A DNA stretch of 40,696 nt from positions 1 through 40,696 of the forward strand of contig DDSG01000116.1 of NCBI GenBank assembly GCA_002343325.1, written 5' to 3'. Each line of letters begins with the position of its first letter. Within the stretch, counting starts at the first letter, position 1. This DNA is from Phycisphaerales bacterium UBA2396 (GTDB taxonomy: Bacteria > Planctomycetota > Phycisphaerae > Phycisphaerales > UBA1924). The translations under genes were made by a program, and so were the position numbers. Below the pieces are notes generated by a model. It was not told where the DNA came from, did not search any database, and saw nothing but the letters and a program-made list of their open reading frames with translations. Positions 28,586-37,790 of this stretch are shown here, piece by piece.

Positions 28586-30463
28586 TCAGTTTTCAACGTC
28601 CGCGCCCGGCGCACCGCCGCCGGCGCCCATCGCCTCCATCATCGCCTTCTGGAGCGCGGGCCCGAGCCCATCGATGCTGTCGATCGTGCCGTCCTCGACC
28701 TGAGAAGCCAGCCCCTCGATCGCCCCGACCAGAGGCTTGATCATCGCCATCATCGCGGACGCGCCCGCGCCCTGCTCGGCCATCTCGGCATCGGCCGAGA
28801 ACAGCCACCGCCCGTCGACCTTCACAAGCTGATCGGGCTTGTCCTTCCCGGGCACCGTGACCGTCGCCTTGTCCCCCTGAATCTTGACGTCAAGGGCATC
28901 AACGTTGATCTCCGCCATCCCGCCCAGGCCGCCGGCGCCGCTCATCATCGCGAGCTGTGGGATCGCCTCGGTGGCCGTCTTGCCGAACTTGGACTTGCAC
29001 GCCTCGTCAAGCTTCTTGATCGCGGCCCCCATCGACACCATCGAATCCAGCGCTTCCTTCGCCGGGCCCGTCGCATGGCTCAGTTCACCCAGCTTGGCAA
29101 GATCCTTCTCCGCCGCGGCGACCTTGGCGGCCTCGTACAGATCCCGGATCGCCGTCTTGTCGTCCTTGGGCTCAGCCATCGCCTTCAGCCGGCTCACCAG
29201 CGAGTTCTTCGCCGCTTCCGCCGCCTCGGTCTTTGTCGCCACGGACCCGTACGCCTCGCTCGCCTCGGTGTACGCCAACTTCACCTTCTCGCGAGACTCC
29301 TTCGCGGCCTCCGCGGCGGCCTTGGCCTGCTCTGCGAAACCCGCCGAGCCCGAAAGCGCCGGCGTCACTCGCGCCAACTCGCCCATCACCGTGCTGTACG
29401 CCTCGATCTGGCGCAGCCGCGTCAGCTCGATGTCCGCCATCCGGTGCTTGGCTCGCGCCTTGACGATCGACCCGCCGGCGCCGGTCACCTTGGACCCCGC
29501 CGACACACCCGCCTCGCCCGCCGCCACCAGGGCTTCCAACGCGGGCGTCAGCTCCTTCTGGTACATGTCCCGAAGGGCCGCGCCCATCGCGTCGAGTTCG
29601 CCCGCGACCTTCGTCGCCTCGGCCTCGGTCTCCGAACGCGCCTTGCCCGCCGTCTCGGCCCGGGCAGCCACCATCTTCTTCTCGTTCTCGAGCGTCGCGA
29701 TCTGCTTGGTCAGTTCCTCGATCCGCTGCGACGCGCCGAGCTTCTCCGGCTCAAGAAGCAGAGCATCCGCACGCAGCTTGGCCGCCTCCAGACGACGCTC
29801 GTCCGCCTTCGCCTGAGCAACCAGCGCCTGCTCGAGAATCGGCGAAGCCTCCGCCGCCGGCTTGGGCCTTGCCTGCTCCTTGAGGCCCACCGCCTGACGC
29901 TCAAACCCGGCCGCCTCGTCGTCCCGGGACTTGGCTTCCGCAAGGGTCTTGGCCTGCCTCGCCTCGAGCGATTGCAGCGTGGCCGTCGCCTCGGCAATCT
30001 TCGACCGAGCGCTTTCCACTTCCTTGTTCAGTTCGTTCGTGCGCGGCGCGGGATCAAACTGGCTCGCCTCCGCCAGCGACCTGAGCGTCCGATACCGCGA
30101 CAGTGCCGTCGCGATCGAACGCCCCGCCTCGCTCGTCTTGTCAGCGATCTCGCCGAGCTTCGCCGCCGCCGGACCAACCTGCCCGAGCTTCACCGAAGCC
30201 CCGAGCTGTGCGCCCAATCCAACAAACGGCCCGTCGCCGCTCGTCTGCGCCGACGACAGCTCGCCCATCGCCTCACTAAAGGCCTTCTCCTGATCCTCGA
30301 TCGCGACCGCGGCGTCCGCACCGCCGGCAACGGACACCATCGTGTTGCCAGCCTCACGCACGCCGCGAACCGACGACGGCTCCTCGCCGCACCCGGCAAG
30401 CCAGAGCGACCCCGACAACGCCAGACCAACCACCATGACCAGACGAGAGGGTGCCTGCTTCAT
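28586..30463 (-). CDS. Coiled-coil lipoprotein of unknown function
   Basis: A 625-residue protein with a lipoprotein signal (KQAPSRLVMVVGLALSGSLWLAGC). GGAG lies about 7 nt before the ATG at 30463, which decides the start over an in-frame codon 12 codons earlier. Residues of about 120-420 are Ala/Glu/Lys/Arg-rich and predicted to be long coiled coils (EVESARSKIAEATATLQSLEARQAKTL and similar). The C-terminal 170 residues contain a compact part (VDALDVKIQGDKATVTVPGKD, then LVKVDGRWLFS) that resembles a small DUF4878/NTF2-like lumenal domain, then a Gly/Met/Ala-rich tail. I do not recognise a family. The lipid anchor places it in the periplasm. It is probably co-transcribed with the reductase gene that starts 3 nt downstream. 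Confidence 0.7.
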   Translation of the reverse strand: MKQAPSRLVMVVGLALSGSLWLAGCGEEPSSVRGVREAGNTMVSVAGGADAAVAIEDQEKAFSEAMGELSSAQTSGDGPFVGLGAQLGASVKLGQVGPAAAKLGEIADKTSEAGRSIATALSRYRTLRSLAEASQFDPAPRTNELNKEVESARSKIAEATATLQSLEARQAKTLAEAKSRDDEAAGFERQAVGLKEQARPKPAAEASPILEQALVAQAKADERRLEAAKLRADALLLEPEKLGASQRIEELTKQIATLENEKKMVAARAETAGKARSETEAEATKVAGELDAMGAALRDMYQKELTPALEALVAAGEAGVSAGSKVTGAGGSIVKARAKHRMADIELTRLRQIEAYSTVMGELARVTPALSGSAGFAEQAKAAAEAAKESREKVKLAYTEASEAYGSVATKTEAAEAAKNSLVSRLKAMAEPKDDKTAIRDLYEAAKVAAAEKDLAKLGELSHATGPAKEALDSMVSMGAAIKKLDEACKSKFGKTATEAIPQLAMMSGAGGLGGMAEINVDALDVKIQGDKATVTVPGKDKPDQLVKVDGRWLFSADAEMAEQGAGASAMMAMIKPLVGAIEGLASQVEDGTIDSIDGLGPALQKAMMEAMGAGGGAPGADVEN

Positions 30464-30597
30464 CCGACGTCTCCAACTGCCATACCAATCAAAATTCAAA
30501 CGATCCGAACTCCCCGCAAGGGCGGGAACTGTACCAGAAGACGAGCCCTTTGTCGCTCGCCTCCCCTCACCCCTTTCACCCGGTCGCCCGCGGCCGT

Positions 30598-31965
30598 CTA
30601 CCGGCCGGGGTCCGGCTTGCGCTTGCCGTCCGGTGTGAACGCCGGGTCACCCGCCAAACCCGCCGGAATAGGCGGTGTGTAGCTGATCGGGTAGTTCCGG
30701 CCCTCGGGCACGTACATCGCCTTGATCCACGCCACCGTTTCCTGGAATCGCCGGTCGTCCGCCGCGTCAAAGACCCAGCGATAGGTCTCGCCGCGGTTGA
30801 CGCTCTGCACGCGCGGATGCGGCCGCTTCGACGACTCGGGCTTCATCGCCATCTGAAGCAACGGGGAGTCGGCAGGGTTCTGGTAGTTGATCAGCGGCGT
30901 CCCGTCCTCCAGCGTGTACTGGTGCAGGATCATGAAGTTCGTGTAGATCGTCGTGTCGGCGTTCGTCTTGCGGTTGAGAACCCAGAGCCGACCGGCCTCC
31001 TCGCCGCCGTGGCACTTCGTCGTCGCGCACGCGTTGAGGAACCACCCCCGCCACACGTTCTCGCGGAACAGCTCCAGCGGCTCGGGCTCGTCGAGCACCT
31101 TCACCATCCCGTACAACTCCCGCGCCTTGAGTTCGAATGCCAGTCGAAGCAATTGCGCTGGGCGACGGCGATACAGCCCCTGGCGACCCTCCTCCGTTGC
31201 CGGCACTTCCGGACGGTCGGCGTAGTTCTTGATGATCGCGTCCACGAACTCGCGTGGCACCAGCATGCGGGGCGGCTTGTCCAGATCAACCTGATAAACC
31301 CGCAGCAGGTTCAACTGATCCGCCGAGAGCAAGGGGAAACGCGACCTGGTCACGCTCGGCGGAGGCGTGCCGCCCTCGCTGGGCCTGGCCCGCTCCTTCG
31401 CCGCCCGGATCAACTCTCGCTGCTGCTCGACGAGCACCTTGAGCTTCTTGGCCGGCGCATTGCCCGGATGGTGCTTGAGGATCGTCTCGACTTCCTTCTG
31501 CGCCAGCTCGTACTGCTTGCGCGCAAAGAGCCACTCCACCAGCAGCAAGAGCCGATCCGCATCGTCGTCGGAGATCGCCGCCCGAAGCTCCTTGTACCGC
31601 TCAGCCGCCGAGGGAAGGACCTCGACCCGATCAATCACATCGCCCGGGATCGGCGTGTTGATCCCTTCGATGCGGATCACCGTTTCTTCCGACCCCTGGG
31701 ATACAAGGAAGCCCGCGATCCGTCGGCCGTCTTTCAGCCAGACCACCGCCTCCTTCTCCTCGGCCGTCTCCGCGTCCGCGTCCTCGGCGGGCGGCTCTTC
31801 CTGCGCGGGCTTTGCCGGGTCGGTCTTGGGTTCCTCCGCCTTGGTCGGCGCGGCGGGCTGGGCCTGGGCGGGCTGAGACGGGCCGCCCGGCTGCTCGGAC
31901 CACCCCACGGCAAAGCCCGAGGCGGCCACAAGAGCGCACGGAGCGACGATCAGCCTGAAGAGCAT
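30598..31965 (-). CDS. Secreted cytochrome c-like protein with CX4CH motif
   Basis: A 455-residue exported protein. The signal peptide is MLFRLIVAPCALVAASGFAVGW; the start at 31965 is set by this signal, although the frame is open 11 codons further upstream. Residues of about 30-75 are a Pro/Ala/Glu-rich linker. A small beta domain follows (VWLKDGRRIAGFLVSQGSEETVIRI) with a Sm-like or SH3-like look, then TPR-like helices (RYKELRAAISDDDADRLLLLVEWLFARK). The C-terminal half holds FLNACATTKCHGG, with Cys313, Cys318 and His319 forming CX4CH, a rare variant of the haem c attachment site. LLQMAMKPE later offers a possible axial Met. Large secreted cytochrome-like proteins are common in Planctomycetota. 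Haem binding is inferred. Confidence 0.65.
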   Translation of the reverse strand: MLFRLIVAPCALVAASGFAVGWSEQPGGPSQPAQAQPAAPTKAEEPKTDPAKPAQEEPPAEDADAETAEEKEAVVWLKDGRRIAGFLVSQGSEETVIRIEGINTPIPGDVIDRVEVLPSAAERYKELRAAISDDDADRLLLLVEWLFARKQYELAQKEVETILKHHPGNAPAKKLKVLVEQQRELIRAAKERARPSEGGTPPPSVTRSRFPLLSADQLNLLRVYQVDLDKPPRMLVPREFVDAIIKNYADRPEVPATEEGRQGLYRRRPAQLLRLAFELKARELYGMVKVLDEPEPLELFRENVWRGWFLNACATTKCHGGEEAGRLWVLNRKTNADTTIYTNFMILHQYTLEDGTPLINYQNPADSPLLQMAMKPESSKRPHPRVQSVNRGETYRWVFDAADDRRFQETVAWIKAMYVPEGRNYPISYTPPIPAGLAGDPAFTPDGKRKPDPGR

Positions 31966-31994
31966 GAGTTTCTCTCGCGACACAACCACCGCAG

Positions 31995-32018
31995 GCACCC
32001 CCCATCTGTGGGGAGTGC
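31995..32018 (-). repeat. Hairpin before the cytochrome-like gene
   Basis: GCAC and CCCC pair with GGGG and GTGC around ATCTGT, with one mismatch. It lies 30 nt upstream of the start at 31965 and about 100 nt after the FapA-like stop. There is no T-run on either strand, so terminator function is doubtful. Confidence 0.3.
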
Positions 32019-32121
32019 GACTTTCCGGTGTTCACACACTGTACGAGCCGGACGCACGCCCCGCCGGGCGGTTCCTTGGGTTCGCACACTCGGGGGTGGC
32101 GGTTCGACTCAATCGTGGCGA

Positions 32122-33627
32122 TCAGGCGGCAAGAGGCATGAGCACGCCGCGGTGCTCCAGATCACGACCCACAGACGGCAAGTCAACGAATCGGCTGTCG
32201 TGCACGACCCGCATCACGGACGAGAGCGGCCGAGCGTGTGTCTCTGCGCCCATGCGAATCACAGGCTTGCCCGATGGATCCAGGCTGATGGTCATCGGCC
32301 CAACGAGCTGCTCATCTCGCGGCTCGGCGACGCATGCCCCGAGCCAGACTCGCACTCCCTTATGGATCCGACCACCCACGACCAGCTCGGCCTGCGACCA
32401 GTTTCGAAGCCGAGCGACCGCCTGGGAAAGCCCCTGGAGCAGCTTCAGGTGTTTGGCCTGGGCGCCGGCAATGTCGAATTGGAGCCCGGTCTGTTCGTCC
32501 GCCTGAGACGTGTTCATCCTGCCCGAGGCTCGTTGCAGCACCGCGAGGCGCTCCTTGAGTTGGGCGAGCTCATCCTCGAGCGAAGGCAGGATCTCCAAGG
32601 CCCGGGCGAGATGCGTTTCGAGGCCGGGGATCTTCCCGACCACGACGGAGGTGGGCACTCTCGCTTCGCTGCCGATGTTCATGACGTCGATGCGTCCGGC
32701 CGCGATGAGTTCTCCCCCGATGATCGTGCCACCGGGCATCGCGACGCGCCGGCCCACGGTGGTTCGACAGCCAACGATCTCTTTGTCGACGCCGAGATCT
32801 CGCCCGACGGCGACCGTTGCCCCTTCGATGTAGTGCGCCTGCAGATCACGCGCGACCTCCAAGGCACCCTTTTCCCGGCCCGCCATCCCTCGTGCCAGTC
32901 TCACATCTCGCCCCGCGACATGTGCGGCCTCGACAAGCCCGGCGACCGACACGTCGCCCGCGGAGCAGAGCGTGAAGCCATCGCGCACACCCTGGCTCAC
33001 CTCAACGTCGCATGGGCACTCGATGTTCCCGGTCGAGTAGTCGACGCACCCGCCGATGCGGAGCACGCGCTCAACGGCCGCTCCTGTCCGGGAAACCTCG
33101 AGCACCCCGCTCCAGCGAGCCGTCGCACGCCCACCAGGACCGATGCGGACCGAGGGATCGATCACCACCGCGCCGCGGCGACCCGGCTTGGACGCGACCA
33201 CAGCCCCGGTCACGTCCACACCGTCCTGCCCTGGGGTCGCCTCGTGAAGAACCCCCAGGACAGCGCCGGCCAGCGCGAATGTCCACGGGCAGGCTGCCCG
33301 ATAGTCAGTTCGGTCCGGATCGGCTGGTTCCTTTTCGGCGGCGTGCTGCGCGGCCGGCTCGAACCACGCGTCCTCACCATGGACCGGCGCGATTCCCTTT
33401 GCGACAAGCAACGAGTGCTCGCGATCTGGCTCTCGACCGGCCCGCTCGACCAACGCGGCGACCGCTGCGTCACGCTCCTGCGAGCGCGCAATGCCCCGTT
33501 CGTCAAGCACAGCCCCGACCACGAGCGCGTCAAGCGACGCCCCGAGCCCGGGCGGCACATGCACCCATGCTTCCATGCGATCGCCGGTGATGGCGATGCG
33601 CAACGACCCCAGATTATCCCCGGACAT
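32122..33627 (-). CDS. FapA/DUF342 family protein
   Basis: A 501-residue cytoplasmic protein of the DUF342 (FapA, flagellar assembly protein A) family. The central part (about residues 120-330) shows the regular Gly/Val turns of a right-handed beta-helix: VSRTGAAVERVLRIGGCVDYSTGNIECPCDVEVSQGV, then AGDVSVAGLVEAAHVAGRDVRLARGMAG and VGCRTTVGRRVAMPGGTIIGGEL. A coiled coil follows (LPSLEDELAQLKERLAVL, about 350-385), then a closing beta domain. FapA proteins in vibrios link polar flagellum formation to sugar uptake; elsewhere their role is unclear. The gene is last in the leftward chemotaxis series, 41 nt after cheY, so it is probably co-expressed with the array. The beta-helix suggests a scaffold role; that is inference. 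Confidence 0.82.
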   Translation of the reverse strand: MSGDNLGSLRIAITGDRMEAWVHVPPGLGASLDALVVGAVLDERGIARSQERDAAVAALVERAGREPDREHSLLVAKGIAPVHGEDAWFEPAAQHAAEKEPADPDRTDYRAACPWTFALAGAVLGVLHEATPGQDGVDVTGAVVASKPGRRGAVVIDPSVRIGPGGRATARWSGVLEVSRTGAAVERVLRIGGCVDYSTGNIECPCDVEVSQGVRDGFTLCSAGDVSVAGLVEAAHVAGRDVRLARGMAGREKGALEVARDLQAHYIEGATVAVGRDLGVDKEIVGCRTTVGRRVAMPGGTIIGGELIAAGRIDVMNIGSEARVPTSVVVGKIPGLETHLARALEILPSLEDELAQLKERLAVLQRASGRMNTSQADEQTGLQFDIAGAQAKHLKLLQGLSQAVARLRNWSQAELVVGGRIHKGVRVWLGACVAEPRDEQLVGPMTISLDPSGKPVIRMGAETHARPLSSVMRVVHDSRFVDLPSVGRDLEHRGVLMPLAA

Positions 33628-33668
33628 GAGAACCCCGGAACGGCCTCACAAACCCCGTCGAGGAAGCG

Positions 33669-34043
33669 CTAGGCGGCGGCCGTGGTTCGACCCAGCGTTT
33701 CCTTGATCCGCTGACTCAGCAGATCGGGTGTAAACGGCTTCACAACGTAGTTGTTCACGCCCGCCTTGATCGCCTCGATCACGCGGCTCTTCTCCGCCTC
33801 GGTCGTGACCATGATCATCGGCGTCGTCTTGTTCGTCTGACGGTACGCCTTCACGAACGACAGCCCGTCCATGTTCGGCATGTTCCAGTCGACGAGGATC
33901 AGGTCCGGGCGGATCGCGCCGACTTTCGACAGCGCGTCCTGCCCGTCGCAGGCCTCGTGAATCTCGGTGTAGCCCAACTGCCCGAGCACCGCCTTCTGGA
34001 TGTTCCGCATCGTCTTCGAGTCATCGATGAGCAAGATCTTCAT
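33669..34043 (-). CDS. cheY: Chemotaxis response regulator CheY
   Basis: A 124-residue single receiver domain without an output domain. The acidic pocket is Asp7-Asp8 and the phospho-acceptor is Asp52 (VDWNMPNMDG). Thr80/Thr81 follow a hydrophobic strand (MIMVTT), and Lys102 lies in VVKPF; all CheY-type determinants are present. It receives phosphate from CheA and binds the flagellar switch (FliM/FliN). GGAGA upstream supports the start. It lies between cheX, the probable phosphatase that turns it off, and the FapA-like gene. The fliN-like gene at 20108 could encode its target. Confidence 0.95.
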   Translation of the reverse strand: MKILLIDDSKTMRNIQKAVLGQLGYTEIHEACDGQDALSKVGAIRPDLILVDWNMPNMDGLSFVKAYRQTNKTTPMIMVTTEAEKSRVIEAIKAGVNNYVVKPFTPDLLSQRIKETLGRTTAAA

Positions 34044-34091
34044 CGTTCAGTCTCCACGTGCCGCGGCATGCCGCGACCACATCCCCGCGGC

Positions 34092-34568
34092 TCAGGCCGC
34101 CTTGGCCGCCGCCTGCTCCTGGATCGTCACTTCGATCGCCATCAACCCGCAATCCGTCTCGCACGGGATGATCACCGTGGGAACGTCGGTCTGTCTCGCG
34201 ACCACGTGCTGAGCGCCCAGCACGACGCTGGGGCACGAGATCGACACGCGCCGCCCCGTGAAACCCGCCTTCGCCCCGCCGCTCACCATGTTCACCAGTT
34301 CACCGACCGCGTCCGCGAAGTCCGACTGGCTCGCCGACACGTCCTGCCCGCAGAAGAGGGCCACGACGCGCCGCGCGGTCTCCTGCGGGAAGCTCAGCAC
34401 CACGCTGCCCACGACATCGCCCGAGAGGCCGATGATCCCCGACACGTCGTACGACGTGCCCGAGCCCCCCTTGAGGTGAGGCTCCTTGATCGCCACCTGC
34501 AGCTGGAGCATCGTGCTGAACACGTTCTGGATGCTCGCGATGAACGGACGGATGTAGTTCGGATCCAT
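34092..34568 (-). CDS. cheX: CheX-type CheY-P phosphatase
   Basis: A 158-residue protein of the CheC/CheX/FliY phosphatase family. It has one active-site helix with the ExxN motif (Glu90, Asn93 in AVGELVNMVSGGAKAGF), as in dimeric CheX, rather than the two found in CheC. The beginning (MDPNYIRPFIASIQNVFSTML) and GIIGLSGDVVGSVVLSF also match CheX. It dephosphorylates CheY-P to end the signal. AAGGAAGGAAG before the ATG is an excellent ribosome-binding site. It is placed between cheA and cheY, which supports a phosphatase role in this pathway; no cheZ, cheC or cheD is present. Confidence 0.9.
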   Translation of the reverse strand: MDPNYIRPFIASIQNVFSTMLQLQVAIKEPHLKGGSGTSYDVSGIIGLSGDVVGSVVLSFPQETARRVVALFCGQDVSASQSDFADAVGELVNMVSGGAKAGFTGRRVSISCPSVVLGAQHVVARQTDVPTVIIPCETDCGLMAIEVTIQEQAAAKAA

Positions 34569-34585
34569 GCTTGCGACTTCCTTCC

Positions 34586-36859
34586 TTAAGCTGTCTGGTC
34601 GGCGCCGCTGACGCCGAACTCCGCCAACTGGAACAGTTCCGCGACGTCCGCGATGAGGCTCACGCCGCCGTCATCACGCACCGTCGCCCCCGACACCGCC
34701 TTCTTCCCATGACCCGCCGCCACGTCGAGAGGCTTGACCACGATCTCCTGCTGACCCACCGGGCGCGTCACCATCAACCCAACCCGCCGGCCGCCCTGCG
34801 CCAGAACGACCGCGAACGGGCTCTCCACCTCGCCGCCCCCATTGAGACCAAAGATCTCCGACGCGCTCACAAGAGGCAGCACCGAGTCCCGCAGGCGCAT
34901 CACCTTGCGCCCGCCGATGCTGCTCAGCGTCTCGGGCGCCGGCCTGACGATCTCCAGGATGCTCGACAGCGGGATCGCGTACACCTCTTCCGCGACCGCC
35001 ACCATCATCGCGGGCATGATCGCCACCGTCAGCGGGATCGTGATGTCGATCGTCGTTCCAGACCCGGGCACGCTCGACAGTTCGATTGTCCCCTTGATCT
35101 TCTGCACGTTCGTCCGGACCACGTCCATCCCGACGCCACGCCCGGACAGATCGCTCACCTGCTCGGCCGTCGAGAACCCCGGCAGGAAGATGAAGTCGTA
35201 CACCTCGCGGTCGGACAGCGTTGCCACCGCGTCGGCGCTCACCAGGCCCCTTTCGATCGCTTTCTTCGCGATCCTCTCTCGCGACAGACCCTTGCCGTCG
35301 TCACGAATCCGGATCCGCACATGGCTGCCTTCGTGCATCGCGGTCAGCGTGATGACGCCCGTCTCGGGCTTGCCGCCCTTCACGCGATCGGCGGGCATCT
35401 CGATTCCGTGGTCCGCGCTGTTGCGCAGCAGGTGGACCAGCGGATCGTTCAACTCCTCGATCACCGACTTGTCGACCTCGGTCTCGCCACCCTCGATCAC
35501 CAGGTCGATCTTCTTCCCCGTCTTCCCGCACAGATCGCGGATCAGCCGCGGGTACCGCCCGAACAGCTTGTCCAGCGGCTGCATCCGCGTGCGCATCACC
35601 GCCATCTGGATGTCGCTCGTCACCCGATCCAAACCCCCCGCCGCCGTCGACAACGCCTCGCGCAGCGCCTGCTCAACTTCCCTCGCACCGATCGTCCTCG
35701 CCAGCGAAGCCACCCGGTTCTTCTGAAGCACCAGCTCGCCGACCAGGTTCATCAGCGTCTCGAGCCGACCAACCTCCACTCGGATCGTCTGATCGCCCGC
35801 GGGCCCGCTTTTGCGCGGGCCTTCCGCGGCTCGCTCCTCGGCGCCCTTCGAGCACTCAGCGCCCGGCTTGACGGGATGATCCGCCATCGCCGTCGACTCC
35901 GGAGACACCTCGGCAGCGTCCGATTCACCCGTGTCCACGCCGTCGATCCGAAGGGCCTCCGCGACGCTTCCCGCTCTGGGTACGCCGCTGTTGCCGCGAG
36001 CGCTCGCCGCGAGACGCTCCACCAGCGCCTCCGTCGACCACTCTCCCACCACCGACCGCTTCAGGCAGCCGACCTGGCGGATCAGCAACTCAAGCACCGC
36101 GCCGCACCGGGGCAGGGCAGCCTCCACCGTGGCGTCGTCGGCGTTCGCCATCACCTGCATGCTTTCGGACAGCACCTTTGCCATCGCGGTCGTTCGATCG
36201 AGCTCGAAGAACTCAACCGCTCGCACCAGCGCCACCGACGTCTCGACCAGATCGCCCGATGCATCGGCGCGGGTGTTCGCCGAGCGTAGCCCCTCAAGCC
36301 GCTCGCGCAGCTTCAGGATCGTCTCTTCCAGGTCCGAGACGAGAAACTCCAGCAGATCCTGCTTCGAAGATGGGAGCTGCAGAGGACGCTCGTTGCTCGC
36401 CAGGTCACCGCCCCTGTGGGTCGGCTCGCCGGGAACGGCCGCGCTCGCCGGCGCCGAGCTCTTCCATCGCCCGTCGCCGATCGCCGTCAGGCTCGACACA
36501 AGCTCGGCCGGGGGCTCGACAAGGTCCTGCCCGTCGCGAAGCTGCTGCATCTGCCTCTTGAGCACGTCCACCGCCGACAGCAGCAGATCCATGACGCCGC
36601 GATCGACCACCACGACGCGATTGCGGGCCGCGTTGAGCGCGCTCTCGGACGCGTGCGCGATCCGGACGAGGTTCGTCAGCGCGAGAAACGACGCGCTGCC
36701 CTTGATCGTGTGCAGCGCGCGGAAGATCTGGTTGAGCATCTCCGGATCGCGAGGATCCCGCTCGAGCGTGACCAGATCGCCCTCCAGACGTTCGAGCAAC
36801 TCGCCCGACTCGGTCAGGAAGTCCTGCAGAATGGATGGATCGAGCGCTGGGTTGCCCAC
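34586..36859 (-). CDS. cheA: Chemotaxis histidine kinase CheA
   Basis: A 757-residue cytoplasmic kinase. The N-terminal HPt domain has the phospho-accepting His50 in ALHTIKGSASFL. A long variable region (about 110-340) has an extra helical segment with ETILKLRERLEGLRSANTRA and probably covers the CheY/CheB-binding part or a second HPt-like bundle without the His motif. The dimerisation domain (about 355-420) contains GRLETLMNLVGELVLQKNR. The ATPase domain has the N-box HLLRNSADHGIE, G1 box RIRDDGKGLS and G2 box GRGVGMDVVR. A CheW-like domain closes the protein (from about 610). It phosphorylates CheY and CheB in response to receptors. No receptor gene lies in the window. Confidence 0.96.
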   Translation of the reverse strand: MGNPALDPSILQDFLTESGELLERLEGDLVTLERDPRDPEMLNQIFRALHTIKGSASFLALTNLVRIAHASESALNAARNRVVVVDRGVMDLLLSAVDVLKRQMQQLRDGQDLVEPPAELVSSLTAIGDGRWKSSAPASAAVPGEPTHRGGDLASNERPLQLPSSKQDLLEFLVSDLEETILKLRERLEGLRSANTRADASGDLVETSVALVRAVEFFELDRTTAMAKVLSESMQVMANADDATVEAALPRCGAVLELLIRQVGCLKRSVVGEWSTEALVERLAASARGNSGVPRAGSVAEALRIDGVDTGESDAAEVSPESTAMADHPVKPGAECSKGAEERAAEGPRKSGPAGDQTIRVEVGRLETLMNLVGELVLQKNRVASLARTIGAREVEQALREALSTAAGGLDRVTSDIQMAVMRTRMQPLDKLFGRYPRLIRDLCGKTGKKIDLVIEGGETEVDKSVIEELNDPLVHLLRNSADHGIEMPADRVKGGKPETGVITLTAMHEGSHVRIRIRDDGKGLSRERIAKKAIERGLVSADAVATLSDREVYDFIFLPGFSTAEQVSDLSGRGVGMDVVRTNVQKIKGTIELSSVPGSGTTIDITIPLTVAIMPAMMVAVAEEVYAIPLSSILEIVRPAPETLSSIGGRKVMRLRDSVLPLVSASEIFGLNGGGEVESPFAVVLAQGGRRVGLMVTRPVGQQEIVVKPLDVAAGHGKKAVSGATVRDDGGVSLIADVAELFQLAEFGVSGADQTA

Positions 36860-36872
36860 GACGTCGCCTTTC

Positions 36873-37733
36873 TTACGCCTTCACACTCTGCTTGCGGTAG
36901 CAGAAGCCCTGCGGATGCGGCAACTGCACAAAGGGCGCTTCGCCCGCCTTGATCGTCTCCGAGTGCCCGATGAACAGCGTCCCGTCCGGTGCAAGCTGAT
37001 CCGCGAACGTACCGAGCACCTGCTTCTTCATGGCATCGTCGAAGTAGATCATCACGTTCCGACAGAAGATCACGTCCCACAGACCGTGCCGTCTCGCCCC
37101 CGCACGATCACGCAGGTTGTGCAGCTCGAACGACACCATCGACTTGACGCTCTCGTCCAGCACCGAGTAGAGCCCATCCGACTTGAAGTACCTCTGCCGG
37201 ACCAGCGGCGCGGTCGTCCGTAGCGAGTACTCGGTGTATCGCCCGCTCCCCGCGATCTCGAGCACCTTCTCCGAGATGTCCGTCCCGAGAATCTCGACGC
37301 GCCAGTCCGCCAGCCGAAGCCCGAGCGTCCGGTGCACCATGATCGCCAGCGTGTAGGGCTCCTCCCCGCTGCTGCACGCCGCCGACCAGATCCGGAGCCG
37401 CTTCACGCCCTTCCTCGCCTCGATCAGCTCGGGAAGCACACGCTTCTCGAACACCTCGAGCTGAGGCTCGTTGCGGAAGAAGCTCGTCTCGTTGATCGTG
37501 ATCCGGTTGAACATCTCCTGGAACTCGTCCGTCTGATAGGGACCGACGCTCAGGAACATGATGTACTGCTGGTAGTCGTCCATCTCCAGCTCGGCCAGCC
37601 TGTGGCTCAGCCGGCTCTCAAGGACGTACTTCTTGTTGTCAGGAAAGTGAATCCCCGAGCGGGCATAGATGATCTTGCGCAGCTCGTTGAACTGCTGATC
37701 CGTCATCGCCGCCTTCGTCATCGACTCGGACAT
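36873..37733 (-). CDS. cheR: Chemoreceptor glutamate methyltransferase CheR
   Basis: A 286-residue SAM-dependent enzyme that methylates glutamates of chemoreceptors. The N-terminal helical domain (FNELRKIIYARSGIHFPDNKKYVLESRLSHRL) and ITINETSFFRN (79-88) are typical. The SAM loop is RIWSAACSSGEEPYTLAI (114-131), and DVIFCRNVMIYFD matches the conserved late block. GGAG lies about 7 nt before the ATG at 37733, which favours this start over an ATG nine codons later. Spacing to cheA is 13 nt. It is the counterpart of CheB in the same operon, giving a complete adaptation pair. Confidence 0.95.
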   Translation of the reverse strand: MSESMTKAAMTDQQFNELRKIIYARSGIHFPDNKKYVLESRLSHRLAELEMDDYQQYIMFLSVGPYQTDEFQEMFNRITINETSFFRNEPQLEVFEKRVLPELIEARKGVKRLRIWSAACSSGEEPYTLAIMVHRTLGLRLADWRVEILGTDISEKVLEIAGSGRYTEYSLRTTAPLVRQRYFKSDGLYSVLDESVKSMVSFELHNLRDRAGARRHGLWDVIFCRNVMIYFDDAMKKQVLGTFADQLAPDGTLFIGHSETIKAGEAPFVQLPHPQGFCYRKQSVKA

Positions 37734-37790
37734 CGTTCGCTCCAGACCCGGATGGCTCTCTCGATTCGACGCTCACGCCCTTCGGGTCGA

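Noticed and set aside
30506..30530. Hairpin CCCGC/GCGGG after the cytochrome-like gene as terminator
   Set aside because: The T-rich stretch begins a dozen bases after the stem and is interrupted, so termination is uncertain.
30451..33672. Open frame of over 1000 codons on the plus strand across two minus-strand genes
   Set aside because: Antisense to the cytochrome-like and FapA-like genes, with low-complexity Arg-rich translation. It arises from high G+C.
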